From a virus, in IMG/VR virus record IMGVR_UViG_3300001798_000006, positions 1 through 64,000 of that record: 64,000 nucleotides of DNA, one strand, 5' to 3'. The position numbers and the translations under genes are program-made. The notes beneath the pieces were generated by a model, which had not been told where the DNA came from, did no database searches, and saw only the letters and a program-made list of their open reading frames with translations. This document shows positions 46,385-52,922 of the stretch, in pieces. The stretch's first letter is position 1, and each line of letters begins with the position of its first letter.

Positions 46385-46683
46385 TGCCTGATAAATCCAA
46401 ACGTGGCCGATATCGTGGCTTAACCCATTATGATAGGGGCTTTCTTAGGGGCTTTACGCTCTATTCCCTGGAATGGTATATGTCAAGCGGCCCGAATGCC
46501 CCTACAGGCTCTAAAGCTTATTTTCAGGGAATACGGGCAGGCTCTAATGCGGCAAGCGAAGCATGGGAAAAGCTTGAGGCTAATCCGCCCCATACTGGCA
46601 TTATATGGCTTTGGGACGGCACTAGCGGGTATCGCTATGCTTCTATGTCACTTTCCGATGCTGTAAGCTTGACTTCCCGTTGA
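46384..46683 (+). CDS. RMF-like small protein
   Basis: 99 residues. HYDRGFLRGFTLYSLEW and SKAYFQGIRAGSNAASEAWE carry two Y-x-x-GF/I-x-x-G units like those in ribosome modulation factor, where they surround a conserved core. Paralogous to the 47381 product. An L7/L12-like gene follows. Role in ribosome control is inference. Confidence 0.6.
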   Translation: MPDKSKRGRYRGLTHYDRGFLRGFTLYSLEWYMSSGPNAPTGSKAYFQGIRAGSNAASEAWEKLEANPPHTGIIWLWDGTSGYRYASMSLSDAVSLTSR

Positions 46684-46696
46684 ACCGTGATACTCT
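46669..46696 (+). promoter_or_regulatory. Promoter of L7/L12-like gene
   Basis: TTGACT (46669-46674), 16-bp spacer ending GTGA, TACTCT (46691-46696). Leader hairpin GTCCGC-GATAGT-GCGG and GAGCGAAGCG follow. Confidence 0.82.
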
Positions 46697-46742
46697 CTAG
46701 GTGTCCGCGATAGTGCGGCCCTTAAAATGAGCGAAGCGAATA

Positions 46743-47036
46743 ATGAGCTATCTTAATCAGATTATCAATAATATGTCCGATTGTGATAAGAATAAGATTT
46801 TGCTTGACGTTATTGGGAATGAGGAAGGCAAGCGACTTGAGATTGTCCGAATTTGTTTCATGGAAGTTTTGCCTCTTATTCCCAAGGTTAATAATGGCGG
46901 AAACGTTATCGGAGCGATTAAGGCTTTTCGGGCCGTGTCCGGGCTTGGGCTCAAGGAAAGTAAGGAATTCGTCGAAAAGTATATCGGCACGGCCCTAGTG
47001 AATTCGAGTCCGTTCGATAATATTTCCCGCACTTGA
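46743..47036 (+). CDS. Ribosomal protein L7/L12 C-terminal-domain-like protein
   Basis: 97 residues. The second half, LIPKVNNGGNVIGAIKAFRAVSGLGLKESKEFVEK, follows the bL12 C-terminal pattern (KIxVIKxVRxxTGLGLKEAKxLVE), the face that binds translation GTPases. The N-terminal helical part is unlike bL12's dimerisation domain. It could compete for EF-Tu or EF-G, or be a bacterial-type adaptor; unproven. Confidence 0.72.
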   Translation: MSYLNQIINNMSDCDKNKILLDVIGNEEGKRLEIVRICFMEVLPLIPKVNNGGNVIGAIKAFRAVSGLGLKESKEFVEKYIGTALVNSSPFDNISRT

Positions 47037-47060
47037 CTCCCGACTCGGCCGTGATACTAT
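47033..47060 (+). promoter_or_regulatory. Sigma70-like promoter
   Basis: TTGACT (47033-47038), 16-bp spacer ending GTGA, TACTAT (47055-47060). Leader hairpin GGCCCGC-AATAGT-GCGGCC follows. Confidence 0.82.
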
Positions 47061-47114
47061 TCTAGTGTCTCAAGCGGCCCGCAATAGTGCGGCCCTTTAA
47101 GTGAGCTAGCGAAT

Positions 47115-47336
47115 ATGGATTATTCTAAGAAAGTTAGCCGATTCGAGCGAAAGACTGGCTTTGAAACGTTTACAGATATGGTAGTCGAGACTGCCCAAAC
47201 GCTTAGGGAAAACCCTAATATGCGATTTGACAAAGCTTGGCAAGCTGGGGCTAGGCGAGCTAGCTTTAATGAACAATCGCTTGACTATCAAGAATGGAGC
47301 GGGGCAGTATCGGCCGCATTCGAGCGAATTGGGTAA
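47115..47336 (+). CDS. Small helical protein
   Basis: 73 residues (MDYSKKVSRFERKTGFETFTD, then FDKAWQAGARRASFNEQ). Helical, basic, not recognised. The AWQAGARRA segment loosely recalls the GxxxG units of its RMF-like neighbours. Confidence 0.6.
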   Translation: MDYSKKVSRFERKTGFETFTDMVVETAQTLRENPNMRFDKAWQAGARRASFNEQSLDYQEWSGAVSAAFERIG

Positions 47337-47346
47337 ATTTCCCCAC

Positions 47347-47374
47347 TTGACATTGCCTGAAAACGGGATATTCT
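47347..47374 (+). promoter_or_regulatory. Promoter of leaderless gene
   Basis: TTGACA (47347-47352), 16-bp spacer ending GGGA, TATTCT (47369-47374); ATG 47381 6 bp later. No spacer inverted repeat. Confidence 0.8.
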
Positions 47375-47380
47375 ACTAGC

Positions 47381-47548
47381 ATGAAACGCGAAGCGGAATA
47401 CAATCGGGGCTTTCAAGCGGGCTTGAGACAGTATGGGGGGCTTTATGCAAGCGGTTCTCAAGCGTATATTCAGGGCTTTCTAGACGGAGTTAAAGCCCAG
47501 AAATTGAAAACGCAAGCTTTAAGCTATGCCAATTCGCAGAATTGCTAG
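47381..47548 (+). CDS. RMF-like small protein, predicted leaderless
   Basis: 55 residues from ATG 47381. EYNRGFQAGLRQYGGLY and SQAYIQGFLDGVKAQK are two Y-x-x-GF-x-x-G units as in ribosome modulation factor (about 55 residues), and match the 46384 product. Basic. The size is right for RMF, but key ribosome-contact residues cannot be checked here. Confidence 0.62.
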   Translation: MKREAEYNRGFQAGLRQYGGLYASGSQAYIQGFLDGVKAQKLKTQALSYANSQNC

Positions 47549-47571
47549 AAGTATCCAGAAAATCGACATAA

Positions 47572-47598
47572 GGGGCGAGGACGACCGAATCCCGCCCC
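47572..47598 (+). terminator. Terminator-like hairpin
   Basis: GGGGCGaGG with CCCGCCCC around about 10 nt, followed by TCTCACTTTGAG rather than a U-tract; it leads directly into the first TCTCA palindrome. Confidence 0.45.
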
Positions 47599-47611
47599 TC
47601 TCACTTTGAGA
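47599..47611. promoter_or_regulatory. TCTCAnnnTGAGA palindrome
   Basis: TCTCA-CTT-TGAGA. First of three copies in the about 340-bp gene-free stretch 47549-47889. Confidence 0.55.
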
Positions 47612-47642
47612 ATCAATTTGAGTGTTACCTAACGGTAACGTT

Positions 47643-47655
47643 TCTCAGAATGAGA
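47643..47655. promoter_or_regulatory. TCTCAnnnTGAGA palindrome
   Basis: TCTCA-GAA-TGAGA, extendable to 15 bp with flanking T and A. A GTTACC/GGTAAC inverted repeat lies just upstream at about 47624-47638. Confidence 0.55.
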
Positions 47656-47817
47656 ATGCACGTTTTGGTGCAATCGGCAATTCTTGCCGTGCGGAATCGC
47701 TCGGCTTTCAGCCGATGCGATAACTCCTGAAATACGTTCAATTTGCCTATAAATCATTGATTTTCAGGAATTTGCGTCAGAATGAACCATATCACGTTCA
47801 AAATGAGAATTCGTTTC

Positions 47818-47830
47818 TCTCAAAATGAGA
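47818..47830. promoter_or_regulatory. TCTCAnnnTGAGA palindrome next to promoter
   Basis: TCTCA-AAA-TGAGA ends 1 bp before the TTGACG box of the 47832 promoter. A half-like copy (TTCA-AAA-TGAGAA) is at 47797-47809. The position suits an activator or repressor site. Confidence 0.6.
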
Positions 47831-47831
47831 T

Positions 47832-47860
47832 TTGACGGCCCGCATGGGCCGTGATACTCT
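47832..47860 (+). promoter_or_regulatory. Inverted-repeat-spacer promoter
   Basis: TTGACG (47832-47837), 17-bp spacer GCCC-GCAT-GGGC ending GTGA, TACTCT (47855-47860). GGAG precedes ATG 47890. Confidence 0.87.
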
Positions 47861-47889
47861 TTTCGGTCAATGTAAACGGAGCCCCTAAC

Positions 47890-48150
47890 ATGAAGACGAA
47901 TCGCAATCGTCGTCGTTTTGCCGACCACGACAAAGCTATTGCTTTCGCGTGCCGTGCGGACGGCAATCGCGGTATTTGGGATTTTACTGACGACGTATGG
48001 CAGCCGTGGATTGACTATTTCATGGGCCTTGGAAATGGTATCTGTTCCCATGTTAGGCTCATGCCAAACGGAAACGTGATTCTCGTCCGAAAGCTTCGGG
48101 CGAAATTTGCAAAGTATTCGGGCCGAATCCTAAGCTACCAAACGGTTTAA
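47890..48150 (+). CDS. Small hypothetical protein
   Basis: Start at ATG 47890 (MKTNRNRRRFADHDKAIAF); 86 residues, basic. GIWDFTDDVWQPWIDYFMGLGNG and VRLMPNGNVILVRKL form a strand-rich core. Not recognised. Confidence 0.62.
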   Translation: MKTNRNRRRFADHDKAIAFACRADGNRGIWDFTDDVWQPWIDYFMGLGNGICSHVRLMPNGNVILVRKLRAKFAKYSGRILSYQTV

Positions 48151-48158
48151 AGAATTAT

Positions 48159-48187
48159 TTGACACGGGCTAAAGCCCGTGATACTCT
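48159..48187 (+). promoter_or_regulatory. Inverted-repeat-spacer promoter
   Basis: TTGACA (48159-48164), 17-bp spacer CACGGGCT/AGCCCGTG, TACTCT (48182-48187). GGAGCGAAGCTAAC precedes ATG 48236. Confidence 0.87.
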
Positions 48188-48235
48188 TTTGCCGAAGTTA
48201 ATTCCCGTTGGGACGGCAAACGGAGCGAAGCTAAC

Positions 48236-48535
48236 ATGGAATACCGAAACGTTACCCTCATGACGGCTCTTGAGCGGCCCATTGGGACGCTAGAATCCGG
48301 CCGATACGTCCAATGTCGGCCGGATAAGGAAACCGTCGTGCTAGTCGGCCCGACGGGCCGTCGCCACTATCTCGACAGTGGCCAGTATGGTCGGGCCGAC
48401 ATTCGAGACGATGGCCCCGCTTCCGGGCTTTGCGAATCCACCGATACTTGGTTACGTTCTAATCCGGCCGCTCAAGCTGTTAAGGGGCTTGAGGGATATT
48501 CCCTGAAAACCGATCAAGAGGATTCGACATCATGA
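48236..48535 (+). CDS. Hypothetical protein
   Basis: 99 residues. TALERPIGTLESGRYVQCRPD and VVLVGPTGRRHYLDSGQYG suggest a beta-rich domain. Not recognised. ATGA overlap with the next gene. Confidence 0.6.
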   Translation: MEYRNVTLMTALERPIGTLESGRYVQCRPDKETVVLVGPTGRRHYLDSGQYGRADIRDDGPASGLCESTDTWLRSNPAAQAVKGLEGYSLKTDQEDSTS

Positions 48536-48747
48536 CAATCGCCGAATGGATTGCCCTAGCGGAAGAATGCGGCCCGCAAACCGTAGCGTGCAATGCCGTA
48601 ACATGCGAAACGGCCGTCCGGGCTATGATGATGCTAGGCTCGAATCCGGCGAAGCCCCTATTGGAAGCGGCCGCTTGTTGGGCTGCGATAAACCCTGATA
48701 GTTTCGCCATTAACGAAAATCGTTTCGGCAAATTTGACGGGGCCTGA
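48532..48747 (+). CDS. Small helical protein (AAAxW type)
   Basis: 71 residues, MTIAEWIALAEECG start and AAACWAAINPDSF helix, similar in layout to the 32406 and 50208 products. Overlaps the upstream stop by 4 bp. Its end overlaps the next promoter. Confidence 0.58.
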   Translation: MTIAEWIALAEECGPQTVACNAVTCETAVRAMMMLGSNPAKPLLEAAACWAAINPDSFAINENRFGKFDGA

Positions 48748-48761
48748 AAACGTGATATTCT
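48734..48761 (+). promoter_or_regulatory. Sigma70-like promoter with long leader hairpin
   Basis: TTGACG (48734-48739), 16-bp spacer ending GTGA, TATTCT (48756-48761). The leader forms GCGTCGT/ACGACGC plus inner TCGG/CCG pairs, then GGAGCGAAGCAACG. Confidence 0.8.
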
Positions 48762-48808
48762 TTTGCGTCGTTCGGAATCGTCCGACGACGCAACGGAGCG
48801 AAGCAACG

Positions 48809-48925
48809 ATGAAAACGCGAGCGGCCCTCCTGATTCTCGGATGCGTCGGGCTTGTCTTTCTGGGCCTGAAAATCATGGCAGCTGCCTATGCTACGCTTGA
48901 GGCTTGCCAGAAAATCGGACAATAA
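48809..48925 (+). CDS. 38-residue single-TM protein
   Basis: ATG 48809 after GGAGCGAAGC; MKTRAALLILGCVGLVFLGL is a single hydrophobic span with a possible weak lipobox-like LGC. Not identified. Confidence 0.55.
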   Translation: MKTRAALLILGCVGLVFLGLKIMAAAYATLEACQKIGQ

Positions 48926-48926
48926 C

Positions 48927-49193
48927 ATGACGCGACACTACTTCGGCCGGGCAATTGCTACCTACTATATCGCCGACTGTATCGGCGATATTCCGCACGG
49001 GCCGCATATCTATATCAATCCGGTCCGGGATCATGAGCCTAGCACAAGCCCGCACTATCGGGACATTGGGCAGGGCAGAGCCCACCTAATCATTCGGCCC
49101 GATAGGGCCGAATGGGAATATGCTGATATCGACGTAATTCCTGACTGGGTATGCGATAAGCAAAACATTGAGATTTTCTGGGAAACGGAGTAA
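48927..49193 (+). CDS. Small hypothetical protein
   Basis: Start at ATG 48927 (MTRHYFGRAIATYYIADC), 1 bp after the upstream stop; 88 residues, with PHYRDIGQGRAHLIIRPD. Not recognised. Confidence 0.58.
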   Translation: MTRHYFGRAIATYYIADCIGDIPHGPHIYINPVRDHEPSTSPHYRDIGQGRAHLIIRPDRAEWEYADIDVIPDWVCDKQNIEIFWETE

Positions 49194-49265
49194 AGCTTTT
49201 CGGGAAACGTGCCGATATACTCTTTGTCGGGCCGCAATAGTGCGGCCCGCAACGGAGCGAAAATC

Positions 49266-49463
49266 ATGAGCGACTGGAATTCGTGGAATGACGCTACTCC
49301 GAAACGGCCCGTCAAGCGGGCCACGAAAGCCCCTTCCGTCGCCACGATGGAACGTTGGATGTCCACTGGCAAGGCGAAAACGCCCTGTGGCTGTACCGTC
49401 GAACCGGACGGCCGTTGTACTCACGGCCGGGATTCGTGGATTCTGATTCTCGGGCTCATCTAG
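49266..49463 (+). CDS. Small basic protein with Cys motif
   Basis: Start at ATG 49266 after leader hairpin GGGCCGC-AATAGT-GCGGCCC and GGAGCGAAAATC; 65 residues. A basic linker (KRPVKRATKAPSV) then CGCTVEPDGRCTHG, a likely zinc site. The promoter is weak: TATACT at 49216 without a good -35. Confidence 0.6.
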   Translation: MSDWNSWNDATPKRPVKRATKAPSVATMERWMSTGKAKTPCGCTVEPDGRCTHGRDSWILILGLI

Positions 49464-49476
49464 TCTCAAAATGAGA
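49464..49476. promoter_or_regulatory. TCTCAnnnTGAGA palindrome
   Basis: TCTCA-AAA-TGAGA, identical to the 47818 copy, 16 bp upstream of the 49493 promoter. Confidence 0.58.
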
Positions 49477-49492
49477 AGAACGGGCGTCCTAG

Positions 49493-49521
49493 TGGACGCC
49501 CGTTCAAGCCCGTGATATCAT
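49493..49521 (+). promoter_or_regulatory. Promoter of last plus-strand gene
   Basis: TGGACG (49493-49498), 17-bp spacer ending GTGA, TATCAT (49516-49521). Leader hairpin GGCCGG-AATGAT-CCGGCC and GGAGCGAG follow. Confidence 0.72.
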
Positions 49522-49579
49522 TATTCCGAAGTAGATAGCACGGCCGGAATGATCCGGCCCGAATCGAACGGAGCGAGAA

Positions 49580-49897
49580 ATGACATTCATGACGCCGAAA
49601 TACTACACGGGCCGCATGGCTGTAGTCGAGACTCCCGAGGGCAGCGTCTACATGTTCCCGTGTGATGTCCGAGACTGTGACGGCGTCTCGGGCTACGCTA
49701 CGGGCACGTTCTATCGACTGTCGGCCGATGGATACCTCGATTGTTCCGAATGGAACGGCCCCTACTCTTCACTAGTCGAGGCGGAAATGGCCCTTGAGAG
49801 TAACGAGACTGTGTGCCATGCGTGCGGGGCGACGATGCCCGACGACGACAGCGATTCGTGCGACGAATGCGATTCGACGTTCGCTCTTTCGAAGTAA
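49580..49897 (+). CDS. Zinc-ribbon-ended protein
   Basis: 105 residues. Strands VYMFPCDVRDCDGVSGYATG and YSSLVEAEMALE, then CHACGATMPDDDSDSCDECD, a four-cysteine ribbon at the C terminus. Not identified. Last gene before the convergent terminator. Confidence 0.65.
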   Translation: MTFMTPKYYTGRMAVVETPEGSVYMFPCDVRDCDGVSGYATGTFYRLSADGYLDCSEWNGPYSSLVEAEMALESNETVCHACGATMPDDDSDSCDECDSTFALSK

Positions 49898-49921
49898 GGA
49901 GTTAGACGCAAGCCCGTGCGG

Positions 49922-49964
49922 CCCACGGGCTTGAGTGTAAACTCAAGCCCACGTGGGGTTTTTT
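49922..49964. terminator. Strong terminator at convergent junction
   Basis: CCCAC plus GGGCTTGAGT, GTAA, ACTCAAGCCC, (AC) and GTGGG: about 15 bp of stem, then GTTTTTT. An alternative hairpin with AAGCCCGTG/CACGGGCTT precedes it. It ends plus-strand transcription. Confidence 0.88.
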
Positions 49965-49975
49965 CATAACTCGCT

Positions 49976-50110
49976 CCGGACCTTTGGTCCGGGGCCGGGG
50001 ACGGGGATTATAAGTCAGGCTCACCAGTTTCCAGACTGCCAAAATGGCAGGCCAGGGGGTTATTTTGCTGCAAAGCAGCAAGGGACTCCTACTGGCGGCT
50101 CCCGCCAGTA
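49976..50110. repeat. Array of four perfect hairpins, each with 3-nt loop
   Basis: CCGGACC-TTT-GGTCCGG (49976), CTGCCA-AAA-TGGCAG (50036), TTGCTGC-AAA-GCAGCAA (50065) and TACTGGCGG-CTC-CCGCCAGTA (50090). The 49965-50207 region between convergent gene sets holds no gene that I can see. Confidence 0.65.
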
Positions 50111-50207
50111 AGCATTCTTTTGAGTCTATGGCTCCTCAAAATACCCTGGTATTTCTTTAGCACATTTAATACATTTTTTGCCAGGAACATGATAAGAGGT
50201 AGGAATT

Positions 50208-50414
50208 TCATTCTACACATAACCAGAATGCTGCTGCCCATAGTATTATGTTTAATTCGTCTCCCTGAGAAATCCTTTTGCCTGTCTCGGCGTCCTCTAA
50301 GAGCACCTGATTATGTTCAATGCATTCTGCCATCCGAGCTATATTGATTGAATTGCCAAGATCTTTATATCGCTGATCAATAAACTCGGATAATTTCAAG
50401 GCTGTATAAACCAT
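50208..50414 (-). CDS. Small helical protein (AAAFW type)
   Basis: Start set at ATG 50414 (MVYTALKLSEFIDQRYKDLG); 50441 is the alternative. About 68 residues ending ILWAAAFWLCVE, like the 32406 and 48532 products. Overlaps the 50396 gene. Confidence 0.52.
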   Translation of the reverse strand: MVYTALKLSEFIDQRYKDLGNSINIARMAECIEHNQVLLEDAETGKRISQGDELNIILWAAAFWLCVE

Positions 50415-50557
50415 GTATGCAATTGCTTGCAACGCATACACTTATTTGTCACAAACGGATGTTGCCATGTAATAGTTGTCCAAGAATGGGCGAGTCCCCG
50501 AGCCCAACAATGCTTAGCATTAAATCTAAAAAGTCGTGCTATTATTCTGCGAATCAT
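50396..50557 (-). CDS. 53-residue zinc-knuckle protein
   Basis: ATG 50557 overlaps the upstream stop as ATGA. Basic start (MIRRIIARLFRFNAKHCW), then TWQHPFVTNKCMRCKQLHTW with CxxC. It overlaps the following gene. Small phage proteins of this kind often bind RNA or DNA. Confidence 0.55.
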   Translation of the reverse strand: MIRRIIARLFRFNAKHCWARGLAHSWTTITWQHPFVTNKCMRCKQLHTWFIQP

Positions 50558-50952
50558 GGATATTCAATAGCAATAGCTAATGCTCTATATTCGCCCGCTA
50601 TTTTAATCGCATGAGCCTCATCGCGAGCCGCCACAATAAAAGAGAAGCTTGTCGGACGATCACTTCCATTATCGGGATATTCTCTTTCTATAGGATTAAT
50701 ATCTTCTATTGCAAGTACAGTAGTTTCTTTTATACTAATAAGATCACCGTTTCTCTTAAGCGAAACGATGTATGGCTTTCTATCAGAGACAGCAACTCCA
50801 GTTTCCCATTCCTCTATGCGTGGAGTTTCATAACACAGAAAATCATCTCTAAACTGATTTAAAATATAAGCTTCTGCATCTTGCCTAGTAAGAAAAATAG
50901 CGTCTATGCCATATTCATCGTAACTACCGCTACTAACTGCGTAGAGTCTCAT
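50554..50952 (-). CDS. Hypothetical phage protein (SGSYDEY type)
   Basis: 132 residues. MRLYAVSSGSYDEYGIDAIFLTRQDAEAYI is a start I recall from small phage proteins (DUF7336-like), with a C-terminal IVAARDEAHAIKIAGEYR helix. Function unknown. Overlaps the BCS1-like gene. Confidence 0.62.
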   Translation of the reverse strand: MRLYAVSSGSYDEYGIDAIFLTRQDAEAYILNQFRDDFLCYETPRIEEWETGVAVSDRKPYIVSLKRNGDLISIKETTVLAIEDINPIEREYPDNGSDRPTSFSFIVAARDEAHAIKIAGEYRALAIAIEYP

Positions 50953-52169
50953 ATTTTCTCCTGTGGCTCTGCCACAATAAGTTGTTCCTGTATATAAGCC
51001 ATACTACAACCTTCCGGTTGTGCCTCTGTAAATGCGGCTACCTTTAAATCATCCCAATTAGGATTCCAGACTTTACAAAGCCGCATAATCTGCTCCTTGT
51101 CGGCATTGCCGACAAGATAGTGCTTGTCGAGCCTTCCGGCTCTTACTAATGCTGGATCTAAAGTATCAGCATGATTAGTTGTTACAAAAAGTAACACTCC
51201 ATATAATGAGACTATGCCATCTATTGCATTAAGCAATCCTTTAAAGGTTAATCCATCATTCTTATTTTTTACTTCTCTGTTTGCTAGTAAACAGTCGATA
51301 TCTTCGAAAAGGACTATACTGTTGCTTGGTACACATGCCATTAAACCCATTAACTTATCATCAGATAAGTCTTTAGCCGCCAGGTTAATAGTATATATGT
51401 TATAGCGATAGTGCCCGGCGATAGCAGAGACTAGACTGGTTTTACCATTACCCGGTGGGCCATGCAATAAATATCCTCTTTTATAAGGAATGCCACGATT
51501 AGCATACCATTCGGCAGAACTTTTAAATTTATCTATATCTGCAATAATTTGCTCTATTAGGCTATCTTGATAGACTAAATATGATAACTTGCGTATATTA
51601 CGATGCACCATATCATTCCAGCCACCAAAGTAAGAGTCGGGCACCTTAATATATAGGTTTTGATCTTTTGCTCTGAGAGTTTCTATTTCTCGGAGGAAGC
51701 AATCAAGTATTTTGCGGGAACCAAAGGGTATCTGTATAACAAAGTGTCGGCGAATGCCAATCGTATCCTCGCCAGCGGTAAGATCTCTCTTGAAAATATT
51801 AATATACATCAGGCGATGCTTGAACCATACAAAATGCCGCCCGATACCGGGAACCGTCCGTGTAGACCATAGCTCGTCCCAACCCGATTTATCAATTTTA
51901 TCAGTAATCCTATTAGAGCTAGTCAACCATATCTTTTTAGTTTTAGCTCCATACTTATTTTTAATCAGCCAAAGATAAATATCATGGAATGCCGGGTCCG
52001 AATCATATACTTCTATTTCAAGCAAGAACAATCTTCGAAGTTGCTGCCAAATAAATTGCGGCACCCGTCGCAAATAAAGCAGCACGCCGCTAAGGGCTGC
52101 AAGGAAAACGCCGCCACTAGCAAATTGGTTCTCGGCGAGAAGCTGTTTGATAGTGTCTATGATATTCAT
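50949..52169 (-). CDS. BCS1-like AAA+ ATPase
   Basis: 406 residues. A TM segment at about 18-36 (GGVFLAALSGVLLYL), then a BCS1-N-like region (WLTSSNRI..., IQIPFGSRKILDCFL) and an AAA domain with GPPGNGKTSLV, IVLFEDIDCLL, LLFVTTNHADTLDPALVRAGRLD. BCS1 pulls folded proteins through membranes in mitochondria; bacterial and phage relatives have been linked to defence or translocation. Membrane-anchored remodelling is the safe inference. Confidence 0.83.
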   Translation of the reverse strand: MNIIDTIKQLLAENQFASGGVFLAALSGVLLYLRRVPQFIWQQLRRLFLLEIEVYDSDPAFHDIYLWLIKNKYGAKTKKIWLTSSNRITDKIDKSGWDELWSTRTVPGIGRHFVWFKHRLMYINIFKRDLTAGEDTIGIRRHFVIQIPFGSRKILDCFLREIETLRAKDQNLYIKVPDSYFGGWNDMVHRNIRKLSYLVYQDSLIEQIIADIDKFKSSAEWYANRGIPYKRGYLLHGPPGNGKTSLVSAIAGHYRYNIYTINLAAKDLSDDKLMGLMACVPSNSIVLFEDIDCLLANREVKNKNDGLTFKGLLNAIDGIVSLYGVLLFVTTNHADTLDPALVRAGRLDKHYLVGNADKEQIMRLCKVWNPNWDDLKVAAFTEAQPEGCSMAYIQEQLIVAEPQEKI

Positions 52170-52182
52170 TTGATCCTCCGGC

Positions 52183-52449
52183 TCAAGCGAGCCTTAAAGT
52201 TACAGGTCTCTTAAGAGTCTGCTCTATTTCATTGTCCAAGGCTTGGAATTTTGACCCATAATAACTATGATCTTCCAAAATCGTAATAACTATTTTACGC
52301 CAGCGACGATGTACCTGAGCTATATAAACGCTGCCAAAAATAGACCTTTTATCTAAATCTTCTACATAGTTAGTGTGCTTGTCGTATTTTAAATGTTCTT
52401 TGCTTAAAATCATATTTAACTTGTAAGTCCAAGCTGATTCAATCTGCAT
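52183..52449 (-). CDS. Hypothetical protein
   Basis: 88 residues, not recognised (FGSVYIAQVHRRWRKIVITILEDH). Overlaps the small 52439 gene and precedes the BCS1-like gene. Confidence 0.58.
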   Translation of the reverse strand: MQIESAWTYKLNMILSKEHLKYDKHTNYVEDLDKRSIFGSVYIAQVHRRWRKIVITILEDHSYYGSKFQALDNEIEQTLKRPVTLRLA

Positions 52450-52549
52450 CCTGAGCCTCCGACAAAAATAAATACTGATATTCTTTGCGATTACATTTGC
52501 CGCAATAATTTTTTACTTGAAAAACTTCTCTACTCTCTAAATGATACAT
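52439..52549 (-). CDS. 36-residue zinc-knuckle protein
   Basis: ATG 52549 with AAAGGTG upstream; VKNYCGKCNRKEYQYLFLSE with CxxC. Overlaps both neighbours. Confidence 0.48.
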   Translation of the reverse strand: MYHLESREVFQVKNYCGKCNRKEYQYLFLSEAQDAD

Positions 52550-52922
52550 TTTTCACCTTTGGTGAAAAGGGTATTATAACTAACTGCTTACTCTTCTCAA
52601 GAGCAAGCTGTATAACATTCCATGTACCCTTCTCTCGCACCCCATCCCAAAATGCTATCACGAGGTCCGCCTCGTGAACAATATCCATATTTCTAGCTAT
52701 TGGGGCAAATTTCGGATTACCAGCATACTTCGTATAATCCGGCTTAATCTCGCGTAGCGAGACTCCGTGCTGCCGGGCCCATTCGGCAGCAAGAGTGTCT
52801 GCCCCTTCTGCTCCACCACTAATTATTTCAGTCGCAAGCTCCTGAATTCTTAGCCACTTGAGTGTCCGTTCAAGTAGGACACTATCTTTAAATTGTCGGC
52901 GTCCGACAATTGCTACCTTCAT
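52530..52922 (-). CDS. SLOG-domain protein (DUF2493-like)
   Basis: Start at ATG 52922 (MKVAIVGRRQFKD); 130 residues. IISGGAEGADTLAAEWARQHG, then DLVIAFWDGVREKGTW and a terminal QLVIIPF are the nucleotide-binding motifs of the DUF2493/SLOG fold, related to DprA and LOG. It may sense or process nucleotide signals. It sits in a segment with macro and NADAR genes. Confidence 0.8.
   Translation of the reverse strand: MKVAIVGRRQFKDSVLLERTLKWLRIQELATEIISGGAEGADTLAAEWARQHGVSLREIKPDYTKYAGNPKFAPIARNMDIVHEADLVIAFWDGVREKGTWNVIQLALEKSKQLVIIPFSPKVKNVSFRE

Noticed and set aside
49194-49221. Full promoter of the family before the 49266 gene
   Set aside because: TATACT is present but no recognisable -35; transcription may come from upstream.
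49965-50207. CRISPR array
   Set aside because: The four hairpins here are unrelated in sequence and not evenly spaced; no repeat-spacer pattern is seen in the window.
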